Below, piece after piece: positions 43,020-55,385 of a stretch of DNA of 64,000 nt. Position 1 is the stretch's first letter. Every line of letters begins with the position of its first letter. Origin of the DNA: Corythucha ciliata (taxonomy: Eukaryota; Arthropoda; Insecta; Hemiptera; Tingidae); the NCBI GenBank assembly GCA_038030265.1, contig CM075943.1:5642001-5706000 (forward strand). Direction: 5' to 3'. The notes below the pieces were generated by a model. That model ran no database searches and was not told the DNA's origin. It worked only from the letters and a program-made list of their open reading frames with translations. Made by a program: the position numbers and the translations under genes.

Positions 43020-44700
43020 CCCATTCAATACCCAAGCCATGCATTCGCGAAGGCTAGGAATCTTCTTGCTGAGGCCTTAATTGTGAGGAGACTGTTTCGC
43101 GCTGCGGAGATGTGCCACGTTTGGCGTAGATCCTTGTAGAGGCGGCACTCGTAGATAACGTGGTCAGCCGTTTCGATTTCTTCTCCGCACGGGCACTAGG
43201 GGCTCTCCCGTTGGCGGTGGAAGTGGAGTTTCCCGTTGAATGACCCGTGGCCTGAGATGAGCTGGACAGCGGGGTAGTTGAGAAAGTTCAACTTCCACCA
43301 CATCCGCTCTGAAAGGCAGGGGATGATGATGTCGTTAGTATGACGGCCGGTGTGTGTTGTGTCCCACTCCCGTTGCCATTGTTCGATTGTGGCTATTCGG
43401 CAGTTTCGTTCGTATGTTGGAGTTTCTTGTTCTGTTGAAATGGTACCCAGCCATGATGGTGATGCTGTTATGAGTCCTTTCTTTTTTGTGGTTATGGCCA
43501 CTCGGACATCAAGCTCCAAGTCGAGCGGGAGAACTCCGGCAAGCGCGTGCAACGTGAGGTGGGCCGTGGTGCTAGTAAGTATCGCCGTTGTATGGTTCTG
43601 GCAAGTTTCCTGTCTGTGGTAGTCGCAGTTGGCCACGAAACGCTGCACGCGTAGGTGACCTTAGTGAGAAAGGTTGTGCGGTAGTATAATAGACGTCGCT
43701 GGAGATTTGGGCCCCATCCCTTGCCTGAGATGTCCCTCATAAAGCTGCATACTAAGTAGTGCGTGCTAAGTAGGCCAAGTGTTGGGTTGGCCTTCCTGAC
43801 CTCGTCAGGCAGATTCCTAGGTATTTAACGGAGTCCGTTAATGACGTGCTGAGAGCGGAGTCGGTTTTTATCCTGTGTTGTCTCGGGAAGAGGTTGGCAC
43901 CTTTGAATATGGCGCACCAGGCTGCCACGATGCTGTCGGCACGTCTGAATTCTTGGCGGAAGAGGTGGTGGTTCGGGGCCGATATCACGATTGCAAGATC
44001 GTCGACGAATGCTGTTGCCGTCAGCCCGGCGGCTTCCAGGGACCGAAGAAGGGGAGCGAAACCTATTGCTCAGATGAAGCACGCAAGGACGGCTCCCTGG
44101 GGGCATCCACTGGTCACTGTGTGTCTCACTGTTGTGTTCCCGTAATTGAGGCTGATTTCGCGATCTTGGAGGTAGTTCCGTAGTTGTTCGAAGATGTTCT
44201 TCGGAATGTCCGTGGTGCAAAGCTCCGTGAGAAGGGCTGGCCACCAGACGGCTTTAAATGCGCCAACAATATCGTATCAGGCGAGGGCTGCTATTCGATG
44301 AGGGGCATTTGCCAATTTTTCCTTAAAATGAGTCATCGCCTGTTCAGTAGATCGGTTAGGGATCCCCCCGAATTGCCATCGGTGGCAGTGATCGTAAGTT
44401 GTCGAGGGGAGCCGCTCGAGGATGAGACGTTCGAGTGCTTTACCTTCAACTAGGAGGAGTGTTATGGGGCGATAGCTTCTCAGATCGCTGCGGTCTCTTT
44501 CTTCATCTTTGAGTAGTAGAGTTATGGTCCCTTGTTTCCAGGTAGTTGGAAATTGGGCCGATGCGAGACATTTGTTAAATAGGGTGGTGTAGATTTCCAC
44601 TGCTGGTTCAGGGAGCTGTCGCATCATGTTTCCGGTGATCTCATAGGGCCGGGTGCTTTTTTTTAGAGGTGTACGGTCAAAGACTTTTAGCCACTCGAAA
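43020..44700 (-). pseudogene. R1-type LINE ORF2 (RT part and C-terminus), 5' truncated
   Basis: The minus strand carries RT motifs in one main frame: LRSYRPITLL, then a TGA, YDIVGAFKAVWWPALLTEL, GCPQGAVLACFI, another TGA, and AFVDDLAIVIS, whose FVDD replaces the usual YADD. Later parts are frameshifted: HNHTTAILTSTTAHLTLHAL, SGHGSFNGKLHFHRQ and CPCGEEIETADHVIYEC, the C-terminal zinc motif. There is no RNase H. The 5' end stops near 44700 and no endonuclease remains. The 3' end runs into a C tract rather than poly(A). R1-clade LINEs are typical of arthropods. Confidence 0.75.
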
Positions 44701-44779
44701 GGCCAATTTTTGTTTCCCTACAGCCAATAGCTCGGGATCGCTCTGGAAAGCCGGTTTGGACGGCACCCACGAAAAGTAT

Positions 44780-45265
44780 AAAGGTGAGTTCGCTCCTAAA
44801 ATTGAGGAAAGTGCTCGTTCTCGGCCCAAATTGAGAAAAAGCACGACTAAAATTGTGAAAAGACTCTAATTTGCGGTAGTTAAACTTTGGATGCAGCACA
44901 GATTCCCGTCTGAAATTGAGAAAAAACGTTTTTTCTTGGGCTAACAATAAGATCGAGAAAAACGCTAGTTCGTGGCTAAAATTGAGATAGAGCACTACAC
45001 TTTGCGACAGTACAAATTTTTAAAAAAAGCTAGCGCTGATTCCCACTAATTCCCAGCTGGAATTGAGAAAACGCCAATTTGCGGATTCTTGAGGCGACGC
45101 TTCGTTACTTAAATTGCGAAATAGCGCTAATGCATGGCTAAAAGTTTAGAAGAAGAGCTGATTCGCAACTAGAATGGAGAAACACTCTGATTTGTGACTT
45201 AAATTTGAGAAAAAGCGATATAATTGAGAAAATGTGATAATTTGCGGATAAAATTGAGAAAAGGT
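44780..45265 (+). repeat. Family A minisatellite, left part of an interrupted copy
   Basis: Forward family A units. They are interrupted at 45272 by a foldback element and resume at 46638. Confidence 0.75.
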
Positions 45266-45271
45266 ATTAGA

Positions 45272-46637
45272 CCGAGAGCTGGCGACAGTCCCATTCAACC
45301 GGAAGAACATAGTCATGAAACTAGCCTCATTCGAAAGGTTTCATGGGGCTGATTACGAATGTGATCGTCTGCCGCCATCTGCCTGGGGCATTTGCTTTCA
45401 GTGATCAGTCAAATTGCACACAGCAAAGATAATTAACCGGAAGATCATAGTCCTGTATTAACTGGTCTTATTCGACAGGTTTAATAGAGATGATTACGAA
45501 AATCATCGTCTGCCAGGGACTATTGCCCTCCACGATCAGCCAAACTGCGCAAAGGGAAATTAACTAACCGGAAGAACATGGTCCTGAAACAGGTCTCATT
45601 CAACAGGTTTCATGGACCTTAATACGAATATGATCGACTGTGGCATCTGCTTGGGGCATTTTCCCTTGGCGGAAAGCAATTTCCCTTCGCGCTGTTTGAC
45701 TGTTCACTGAGGGAAAATGCCCCTGGCAGACGTGGGCAGACGATCATTTTTGTATTCAGCTACACGAAACCTTTTGACTTCCGGTCAGGTCGGGACTTTC
45801 GTTCTTTCATTAAATAAATATCCCTAGGAGTTTGACTGGCCACCGTCAGCAAGTGCTCCAGGCAGACGATCATATTCGCAATCATCTCCAAAAAACCTAT
45901 CGAATAACAGCAGTTTCAGGACTAAGATCTTCCGGTTAATTATTTTCCCTCAGTGCAGTTTGACTGATCACTGAAGGCAAATGCCCCAGGCAGAGCCGGC
46001 AGGCGATCGTATTCGTAATCAGTTCCACAAAACCTTTCGAATGATACTAGTTTCAGTTCAGGACTATGATCTTCCGGTTAATTATCTTTCCTGCGTGCAG
46101 TTTGACTGGTCACTGAGGGCAATAAGTGCCCCAGGCAGACGATCATTTTCGTCTTCAGCAGCATTAAATCTGTTGCATAAGACCTTTTCCGGACTTCGCT
46201 CATCCAGTTAATTAAAATTCTCCAAATTTCGTGAGTTTAGCGAGCCACAGAGGGCAAATGTCCCAGGCAGACGACCATATTTGTAATCATCTTCATAAAA
46301 TCTATCGAATGAGACCAGTTTCATGGCTATGTTCTTTCGGATAGTTTGAATTTCCCAAATTTCATGAGTTTGACGAGCCACAGAGGGCAAATGCCCCAGG
46401 CAGACGCCGGCAGACGATCATATTCGTAATCAACTCCATAAACCCTTTCGAATGAGACCAGTTTCAGGACTATATTCTTCCGTTTAAATTCATGTCCCAA
46501 ATTAAGGACTTTCATTAGCTATAAAATCCTTAGGCCCCAGATACGGCATGGCAGACTCCAGGACTCGTAAGCTATCATTTTGCACACCTTTCGTGACTAT
46601 GTTCTTCCGGTTGAATGGGACTGTCGCCAGCTCTCGG
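45272..46637. mobile_element. Foldback-type element with inward-facing internal repeats
   Basis: Terminal inverted repeats at 45272-45319 and 46590-46637 match at all but one of 48 positions and start CCGAGAGCTGGCGACAGTCC. Inside are about three forward copies (from 45296, 45436 and 45566) and about five or six reverse copies (45690-46500) of a ~135-bp unit with TTTCATGG, GATTACGAATATGATCGTC and GGGGCATTTGCCCT. The orientation flips near 45690. No coding frame. The element splits a family A array. No clear target duplication. Confidence 0.75.
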
Positions 46638-46950
46638 ACTATATGCTAATTCACGGCTAGAACTGGGAAAAGGCGCTCATTCACATCTGAAATTGAGAAA
46701 ACCCCAACTCAGGGATTCTTAAGGTAACATTCGTGACAGAACTTGTGAAAATGCGCCAATTCGTGGCTAAAACAGAGAAAAGGCGCTCATTTGCAGGTAA
46801 AATTGAGAAAACGCCAACTCGCGGTTTCAGGAGGCAACTTCCATTGCACGTACGTAATGTAACGCAACGTATTAGAAATTGCATTTTTCGTATAATTTAG
46901 AGACAAAGGGGCTTCCTAGAGATTTCCGCTCCAAACCACGATAAGTGAAG
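46638..46950 (+). repeat. Family A minisatellite, right part and conserved tail
   Basis: Family A units resume to about 46830. The tail at 46885-46950 matches 1396-1450, the tail of array copy 1. Confidence 0.65.
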
Positions 46951-46959
46951 ATACGCTTC

Positions 46960-47775
46960 AACCCCACCCCCCACCCCAAGCTTTCAACCCCCAAATTTTT
47001 ATGGACTTGGCGCACACTGAAACCAATGTCGTGGGGATTCCACACTCAAAAGTCCAATTTCACAGCGTTAAAAAAAAAAAAAAAACAAACCAAAACAAAA
47101 AAACGATTTCGCACTTTTGAGGCATTCTTATAAGCAATTCCGCGGGTTCGGCACTTACAGAACCCGAGGTTGCCGTTTTTGACAAATTCGAGAACAAATT
47201 TTCATCTGTGGCTCGTTAAAAACAAGCAATCCCAGAGGTTTGGGTTTTTTTTTTTAGGTCCAAATTTCTTTTGGCACAATAGAAACCAATTTCGTCGGTT
47301 TCGGTCTTAAAGAAAAAAAAAAAAAAAAAACGGATTTCACAAATTAAAATTTCCACGTTGTTGCCTTGTTTTGAAGAGTAATGCCACCGGTCTGGCTACT
47401 GTTGTGAACATAATTTCGCACATTTGGCCCAATTTCGCAGGAATGACTCACCCAGAACAACCCCCCTCCCTTTCAAACTAAATGGAAAATCAATTTCCCG
47501 TTAATGATACTATAAATCCACGAAATTTGTGGTTCATAGGAGCTAAAACCCAGAAATTTTGGTTATTTGAATAAGCCATGCCCCACAGAATTGCTTTTTT
47601 AATGGATCTCAAAATCACAAAATTGGCTTTGTGAAGCAGCGAAACCCGCCAAATTTCTTTTTCGCGAGACGCGTAGCCCCGCGAAATAACTTTTGTCTGA
47701 GCCCAGCCCTGGAAATTTCGTTTTTTTACTTGACATTGCACTAGACTTGGACTTAAGTCGAACGCGAAATTGTCT

Positions 47776-47821
<46 letters not shown>

Positions 47822-47960
47822 AAACAATCCCGATAAATTGGTTTCTTATGGCCCAATCTGCGAAATACAGTCAGGTCCGTGAATTTGGCGGAGGTAACTG
47901 TCCATTTCCTGACAGAAAAGTTGAGTTTTGGAGCTAAATAATCGAGTTGTAGGGTGAGGG
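46960..47960 (+). repeat. Family D repeat with a long T run
   Basis: Loose 35-45-bp repeats of the form AAAAACCAATTTCGCGG plus a TTTGGCTC-like part. Several units carry oligo(A) or oligo(T) runs. The longest, 42 T at 47777-47818, marks no element end that I can identify. Confidence 0.5.
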
Positions 47961-48179
47961 GGATAGGGTGTGTCACCATTTTTTGTGAAGGAAGGTCTGT
48001 TGGGCGCATAAAAAAAAGCAGCTAGAGAGGTGAAAACCCACGCACCTACCCTTCAACTTTGTTCGGTCGTGCTGGTTGTAGCCTATTCAACGCTCACTCA
48101 TTGTCAGCCAAGACAATGTAACTACTTAATTTCGAAGACAAGGAGGACAAACTTACTAGTTGAAACGAGGGCATTCGCA

Positions 48180-48545
48180 CCTATAAAATAGCTAAATTGG
48201 GCGTTATTCCGGCTCTAGAAATAGTCAAAGTGTCAATTCCCGCTCTGCAAAAAATCCCGTTCGGACCCTAACATAGCAAAACTAACGATATAATATCGTT
48301 ATAAACCTGAAAATATCACACTGACTTTCACGCCACTAACTAATGGCATTTAGCGCCGTAAAAATGGCCCGACTGGCTATTGACGCCCTGAGATTGTCAA
48401 AAATGACTCTTATGTGACCCATAAATAGTTGAACTGACGACTTGTACCTTGAAAAGGCCTAAACATTATGATTCCTGTCCTGAAAACCGGTCGTTCACGC
48501 ACCAAAAATGGTCAAACTGTAAGCCTTGAAAACGTCTGACGAGCC
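48180..48545 (+). repeat. Family C minisatellite, copy 2
   Basis: Short array of the same ~30-bp unit as at 40560-42590 (TAAAAATGGCC, AAACTGACGA cores), more degenerate. No hAT-like ends found around it. Confidence 0.65.
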
Positions 48546-49199
48546 ACACTGGAGGGGTGCTCATCGTGATAGCGCAATTTTTGGCCACTTGCGCACGTTG
48601 GAAAAACTTACACCCCCCACAACTGTTATTGCAATGAATGGAAAACGCTATTAAGTGACAAGAGTGGGCGAGAATTCAAGAGGGCCTCAACTTGTACCAA
48701 AAACGCGTTGAACTCCTCATACGTCAACAATTGGATCCCCTACCACGCAGAACAAAGGGTCTTGACACATTTAATGTTGGCGCCCCAGATCCCACTGAAA
48801 TGGGGAGAGCGAGGTGGAAGGAACTTTTAAACAATACCCAACCAATCCTTTCGACCAATGTTTCTCAACCTCACGGTCACGCCCACCTTGGATCGTAAAA
48901 ATTTGTTGCACCACTGATGACCACCTTGGAGTCAAGAAAATTGACCGAAATGGCAAGATCAAATGCTCACCAGGACAGCCCCCTTAGTGCCCAACCGATC
49001 GGGACCCACACACCAGGATCGTGGAGCGAATATTCGAACCCAGGGACGAAACTCAATGAGCCTCTTTCACCTGGGTGAGTAGCAGACCCAGTGCCAACCT
49101 CGCTTCTTTCTCGAAAGGTCTACATAGCACCACAGTCAAATTCCAACCGCAGCCAAACTCCAAAACGACCATGAAGGCCCCAACACAGTACAATGACCC
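48546..49199. other. No gene recognised
   Basis: Unique DNA. CAATGTTTCTCAACCT near 48857 resembles a hAT end but has no partner. Confidence 0.3.
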
Positions 49200-49560
49200 C
49201 ATAAGGCCCAACCAAAGCCATGGTTCAACCTCAGTGAAGCTGTGATGACAGTAGAACCTCCATCGACAGGAACGTCTTAAGCACAATGAAGGCCTGGTCA
49301 CAGCCAAAGTACAACCACTGCAAAGGTCCAACCACTGCAAAGGTCCAACGCCAGCAATGGTCTAACCACAGCAAAGGTCCAACGCCAGCAATGGTCTAAC
49401 CATAGCAAAAGTCTAACCATTGCAAATGTCTCAACCACAGCCAAGGTCTAACCACAGCAAAGCTTCTACCACAGCATAGGTCCAACCACTGCAAAGGTCA
49501 AACCACAGGCAAGCTCAAACCTCAACAAAGGTCTGACCACTGCAAATCTCCAACCACAGT
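49200..49560 (+). repeat. Family E-like repeat
   Basis: A tandem array of a 17-18-bp unit, CAAAGGTCCAACCACAG type, with about 18 units. It is related in sequence to the CTAACCACA arrays at 20560-20690 and 21374-21500. Confidence 0.75.
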
Positions 49561-49583
49561 TGAGCTCCCAGTAAAGCTTTCCC

Positions 49584-49855
49584 TTTTTTTATTCCTTTGC
49601 TTGATTTTTGTAATCCGGGCCCTCAAGGAAAACCACGCCTGGGGATAAAGGACCCAGTGCCCCCACCCCTCACCTCGACAGGCGTGCCGACTGTTGTATT
49701 TCTCAATCATTGAATATGGGCTGAGCGACTCAGGGGCAGCGTAAAGAAACAAAAATGTGACTAAAAACGAAAAAATGGCACCGAAGGTGCGGTCCAGTCT
49801 CCGTTTCAACCTCAGACCTTCAGCTACCTGAGCTACTCGGTCCTGGTCTCATCAG
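49584..49855 (-). mobile_element. Candidate tRNA-derived SINE
   Basis: On the minus strand, AGTAGCTCAGGTAGCTGAAG resembles a tRNA A box (TRGCNNAGYNGG) and GGTTGAAAC, 25 nt later, resembles a B box lacking one base. A ~200-bp body follows, ending in AATAAAAAAAGGGAAAG near 49584. Layout and size fit a tRNA-type SINE. The boxes are close together and imperfect, and there is only one copy here. Confidence 0.35.
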
Positions 49856-49879
49856 CCTGGCAATTGAGCCGAGTACTTA

Positions 49880-50460
49880 CTTGAGCCGAGTAGGATTTAC
49901 TTACTCAACACAAAAAACTATTTCACTGGATTGTATTCCTAAAATGCCAATTTCGCGGGGTTGGGCCATTCAAAAAAGCAATACCGCTATAGTTAAGCAC
50001 TTTTTCTGTTCAATTTCACGAATTTAACGCTGATGGAACCCAATTTTGTGGTTTTAACTAATTCAATCCTTAAAAAAACAATTTTCTAGTTTGGTTTTGT
50101 CTAGAACCAAATTTTGCGAATTTGGCACCCCTCAAAAAAGTCAATTTGACAGGGGAAACTTTTTTCTTCCCCGAAGCCAGAAGGTGAAAATTTCCAGCTT
50201 GTTAGCTCATTTTAAAGAGCGATTTTGCAGAGTTGGATTCATTCTAAAACAAATTTCGCGGTGATGATTCATTTCAAAAGAGCACGATTTCGCGATTTTT
50301 GCTGCTATAAAAACAACATTTTGCACTTTTCACCCAGTCAAGCCACTTGTGGGGGGGGGGGCTACTTTTTAATAGCAATTTCACGAGTCTGGGCTCTTTT
50401 AAAAATGTTCCGAACCAATTTTCCCGGATGGGCTCACCTAAAAATAAAAAAACAATTTCG
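49880..50460 (+). repeat. Family D repeat
   Basis: Loose 35-45-bp repeats (CAATTTCGCGGGGTTGG, AAAACAATTT types) with oligo(A) runs. A G tract lies at 50349-50360. Confidence 0.5.
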
Positions 50461-50469
50461 CGTGTGAGC

Positions 50470-52340
50470 TTGGTAGATGGGTAGTGGTGGGGGGGGGAAT
50501 TGTTTGCCACACGTGTTTTGCTGGTTTTTTGTTACTTGTAGAGAGTTTGGTGAGCAAGAAGAGGGGTGACGCCGACGTTTCTTCGGAAAATAAAAATAAG
50601 AACAACTTCCCATTCGGCGTTCGTACAGTTTTACATTGAAAAGTTTGAATTTCCTGGTACGTGGCTTCGGGCAAATTCTGGGACTGTGCAAGAGAAAGGG
50701 AATGGGATGGGGATGGGCGTCTTATACAAAAGGCAATTAAAGTTTAAAAATCTCTTTGAAATGGGGGAAAATAACTTGTGTCCCATGTGCAAATACGAAA
50801 AATGCTCTTTAAATAATAAATTGTGCGCACAAAAGTAAGAAAGTAGACTTTTAGTATTCTCCTTGGGTTAAGAACTTGCAAATTAAAACTCTTGTTTAAT
50901 CCTTTGGAAAGGAGTGAGGGAATTCAATTCTAAATTAAAGGGTACAACAGGGGAGGAGGATACAGATCTACTATTAAAGGATGTTTTGGACCCCCCCCCC
51001 TCACACGTGAAACCACACGCTGTCAGCGTTCAGACACGGTTGGACGTTGGACTGACGCGTTTGTGAGCGCGGCACGAAAGGTTTGGTTACTTATAATAAG
51101 GTGTGGGTGAGGGGGTTGAAAAGACTTTACGTTAGGCAAATTTGTTATGTGGTGGTGGTGGTGGTGGTGGGAGGGGAGGGGCTTGTCCGGCTTTTAGTAT
51201 AGAGATAGAAAGTGACAACAAACTTTACTTTCCTTTCCCGCATCCGGAAGGTTTTTGGAAGGTACCAAACAAAACTCTTTAGGGTACGGTGAATGGGGTG
51301 GGGGTAAGGTGGTGGATCGCGTGCCAGGGTTGTGTGACGTAGAGAATTCGGGACACGTCTACTGTACGCCCCCCCAGAGACTTGCGGTCGGCTTGACGTT
51401 GTGATAGAAAGGGCTAAGGGAAAAGTATAGGGAGAGGAGTCTTGCCTTTGTTTTACGACAAATACCCTCTATACTCTTCTTTTTTTCTTGTTTCTTTTGA
51501 ACTCTCTCACACTTGGTCTATTGGTATTGTCACACAAGTTTCTCTAAAAAGTTAGAAGAAGGGAGGACAAAACCAATGTGAAATAGTGGGACATTGTTCT
51601 TCTTTTTTCTCCTTTTCCACGATCCCTTCTCCGCTCATCAAACTTCCCCAACCACAACCCCTTCGTAATCTGTTTGTCTCCTTTTTTGTGGGGAAGGGGG
51701 AAACTTTGGAAGAGATCACTTTCTTAGCAACAATAAGCCCGTCACAATGATGTGGTAGGTGATGGTTTTGTGGTAAGGGGAGGGGGCTCTCATGGGGGGG
51801 GGGATAAAGAATCGACTCGCATTGAAACCGCAAGCGTGGAAGAAAAAAAAAAAGAATGAAGGATGTTGGGCGGGGCGAGGAACTTTTTGATAAAGAGGAT
51901 TCGGGATGTTCTTTTGAGGTGCTTTTACATGAGTTTTTCCTTCGTAAAATGCTTTAACGGAATTACTGTCTTTTGTCTCCAACTAAAACGAACTTTTTCC
52001 GGCTGTCATTAGGAGAGATGAAAGGTTGGATGTGCCTCGCGCTATACCCCACGATCACGAGGGAAGTACATACTAGCCTATGCATAGCACGTGCGAGATT
52101 GTATTATCCAAATTTGAGTTGGAGGCATCCTGTTATAAGCGCAATACCTACCTGGACGAATTCAGTTAATTCCATGAAATTCCTGGAAAACCCAAATCCC
52201 TGGGTTTTCTCCCCTTCTGATTGAATAAAATGTCTATGGATTGTCCTATATGGGAGCTTACTGTCATGGGGACGCCCATTCCAGCCTCTCCAGGCAACCC
52301 TTGTGGTTACAAACAGACCTTCCCACTCAAACATAGTGAG
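50470..52340. other. No gene recognised
   Basis: Unique DNA with polypurine stretches, a GGT microsatellite near 51152-51171 and several G or C tracts. A 90-codon frame at 50566-50838 is unlike any protein I know. Confidence 0.4.
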
Positions 52341-52349
52341 CAAGTTAGG

Positions 52350-53160
52350 TCAATTAGCAGCTAAAATTGTGAAAACCACTCAAGATTCACTGGTAAAATT
52401 GATGAAAAACGCTAATTCAAAGAAATAACCCTAAAATTACATCATTTGCCACTAAATATCTGTAAAATTGTACATTTCGGTTCTAATCATCCAACAAATT
52501 GCAAGTCTGGTCTGGAACTAAATATCCGGAAATTTGCAAGTTTCGGTGTTTTTTTTTTTTTTTTGTTTTTTAGCAACCACCGGCTAGACCATGGGCGAAG
52601 AGACCACTTAAAAAGGAGGTTCGGAAACATGCAATTTCACAAAAATTATTAACCAAATTTTCTAATTTCGCTTGAATTGATACCCTTGCATTGAATTGAA
52701 ACTTGCAATTTTGCGAAAATTTGGCCAGGAAAACTCATCAAATTGTTCATAATTATTTGCCTCCAAAATCGCGGAACGCGATCCGTCATGGCCGGCTAGC
52801 CGACGTGGGTCCGAGCCCACCAAAAAAAACTTGCAATTTGGGTTGATTAATACCCGAAGCTTACATTTTCGAAAGAAACAAAACCATGGAAGACCCCCAA
52901 AAATTTACGGAACATGCAAACTCATTCAATTTTACCAATTGATTCATGATAAAACTCAAAAACGCTGAACATTAACTGAAAATTAGTCCGAACATTCTTA
53001 TAAGAAAGTATTGATTTTTCTTCCCTCAATAGACGAGATATTTTGCCGAAAAAATGGCCGATTCTGCTTTCCAACAATCTATATGGGACAAAAAAATAGA
53101 GTTTGCTCAATTTTTGGCCACTAAGTTGGATCTAGAAATCGTGAATTGATGTTGTTCTAT
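52350..53160. repeat. Degenerate A-like and AAATTTGCAAG-type repeats
   Basis: A short family A stretch (52350-52425) followed by looser repeats of GAAATTTGCAAG and ACTTGCAATTTT type. No gene. Confidence 0.45.
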
Positions 53161-53189
53161 CAATTTTATCTACAACTACTAGCCGAAAA

Positions 53190-54295
53190 TTATTTCTTAA
53201 TTTCAGCGGAGGAATAGCGAACTAGCAATTCTTTTCACTTTTAGCCATGAATTAACGCTTTATTTTAGCCACGAATTAATGTTATCAACGTTAGCAGCGA
53301 TTCAGCGCTTTTTCTCAATTTTAGCAGCAAATTATCTATGTTTTTAGGCACGAATTATTTATTTTTCTCCATTTCAGCAGTGAGTTAGCGATTTTTTTCG
53401 CATTTACATATGAATTAGCGTCTCTTCTCAATTTTCAAGTTGTCTCCAGAAATTGTGAATTGGCGTTTTCTCATTTTTAGCCGTTAATAAGTGCTTTATC
53501 TCATTTTTAGCCACGAATATACGCTTTTCTCAACTTCAGCAGTAAATCGACGGTGTCTTTAATTTATAATTACGAATTAGCGCTATATTGCTTTCAAGTT
53601 TAGCAGAGAATTAGCGACTTCTTCACATTTATCAATGATTTCGAACTTTTTCTCCATTTTAGCGGTGAATTAGCGCTGTTTCTCAATTTCTTTAGCTAGC
53701 GCTTTTCCCCAATCTCCCAGTTCCCCAATCCTAGTTTTTCTCATTTTAGCTACAAATTAGCCATTTTTTACATTTTTAGCAGGAAATTAGCAGTTTTCCC
53801 AATTTGAGCTGAAAATTAGTGTTTTTTTAATTTATGCCGCGGTAATTACAGATTTTTTCAATATTAGCTGCTGTTTTTTTTTTAAGTTTTATGGCCCCAA
53901 ATTGGCATTTCTTTCCCTTAATTTTTAGTTTAGCGTATTTTTCTGTTTTTGTCTCAAGCGGAAGGTACCTAAGCATTCGCGTTTTTTCAATTTTATAGAT
54001 TAGGTGATTTTCCTCAATTTTAGCCGCTGGTTAGCGCTTTTTACCCATTTTAACCGTGCAGTAGCGTTTCTATCTTTTCCACCAGCTATTTTTCTCGATT
54101 TTAGCCACGAATTGGGCTTTTGTAAACTTTAGCAGCACTTCAAAGTTCCTGAGTTTCCATTTTTAGTGGCGAATCTCTATTTGAGCTGGAAATGAGCGTT
54201 CTTCTTAATTTTAGGCACGCTAATGCTAATTTGTAGGGATTTCTTCAATTTTAGTCGCATTGTTGTCTAGATTTTAGCCCCGCATAAGCTTTTTT

Positions 54296-54331
<36 letters not shown>

Positions 54332-54655
54332 ATTTCTGCTATGAATTAGCGCTGTGTTTCAGTTTGAGCGTTGAAGCTTTCAGAAGCTACGGATTTGCGT
54401 TTTCACAATATTTTAGCTGCGAATTGGTGATTTTCTTTGTATACCCGCAAATTGATGTGTTTCATCAACTTTATCCGCGAATTAGCGATTTTTCTCAAAT
54501 CCAGCTGTGAAATAGCGTTTTCTGCTCATTTTTCAGTTAGCGTAATTATCCGCGTATTCTCTTTTTTATATGCGAATGGGGGATTTTTCGCAATTTCAGT
54601 CGTGAATTTGCCATTTTTGCCCAATTTTAACCGAAATTAGCGTTGTTTTTGTTAA
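53190..54655 (-). repeat. Family A minisatellite array, long inverted copy
   Basis: About 1.45 kb of reverse-orientation family A units. It includes (TC)n and (TTTC)n runs at 54293-54331. Near 53430-53470 it includes TTTTCAAGTTGTCTCCAGAAATT, a departure from the unit also seen in the inverted array at 22085 (GTTTGCCTCCAGAAG). Confidence 0.85.
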
Positions 54656-54739
54656 TATTATTTTAGGGCTTTGTAATCGCATCGCAAAAAAACATGTTTG
54701 ACCCGCCCCCCCCCCCCTCTCGAAATTTTTTAGTTTTAG

Positions 54740-55358
54740 GTTTCAAAGTTCGTAGAATCCAAATCTGCAAAAAAGCGAACAAATCGCAAAAAGAAGTTGG
54801 CTGATGATAGGAAGAGAAAACAACTCGCAAGGGAAAATTTCCAAACACGTCAAAAAGAAGCCGAAAAACGCAATGAAAACGGAGAATTGCAGGGTGAGGA
54901 AGGACTCGAAAAAGATCACCGTAGGAAAAAAAAAAAATTCACGTGAAAGTTCTGAAACGCGATTGGCTGGGGGAGGAAGGGCTAGAAAATGATCGATGCA
55001 GGAAAAAAGTCGAAAGAGAAAATTCAGAAACACGTATGTTTGAAGCAAAAAAAAAACGATAGGAAATCAGATATTTGCTGGGAGATGCAGGACGTGAATG
55101 AGATCGTGAGAGGAAGGCTGTAGCTAGGAGGTTTAATTAAATCAAATTAATGGAAAGGCAGAGAAATTGCATACGAAAAAAGAACAAAAGAGATGATGAA
55201 ATGATGAGATACCGAGAACAATATTTAGAAAACATTATAAAACAACATAGATCGAAGAGTACATGTGAAAACACCTAAATTGCAATTATGGTTCATGAAA
55301 AGTAAGGGAATCGGACCAGACAATGTTGGCATGTGTTGCCAGAATTTATGTTTTGTAC
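54740..55358 (+). pseudogene. Helitron-type ORF, N-terminal part
   Basis: Conceptual translation in shifting frames gives a Lys/Arg/Glu-rich region (KRKQLARENFQTRQKEAEK and a later RRKKKNSRES), then RYREQYLENIIKQ, and then FMKSKGIGPDNVGMCCQNLC, which resembles the Cys-pair region upstream of the DUF6570-like domain in Helitron proteins. It is broken by several stops. The jockey element starts at 55359, and translation resumes in the same sense beyond it at 58499. Confidence 0.5.
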
Positions 55359-55385
55359 TCAACACGAAAGATTGCACATTGGATA

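Noticed and set aside
47777..47818. 42-nt T run as the poly(A) of a minus-strand LINE
   Set aside because: No LINE coding sequence or 3' UTR adjoins it; it sits within family D repeats that already contain oligo(T).
52786..52827. tRNA-like sequence with a B-box-like GGGTCCGAGCCC
   Set aside because: The T-loop is one base short, the A-box-like part is too close, and no acceptor stem can be built.
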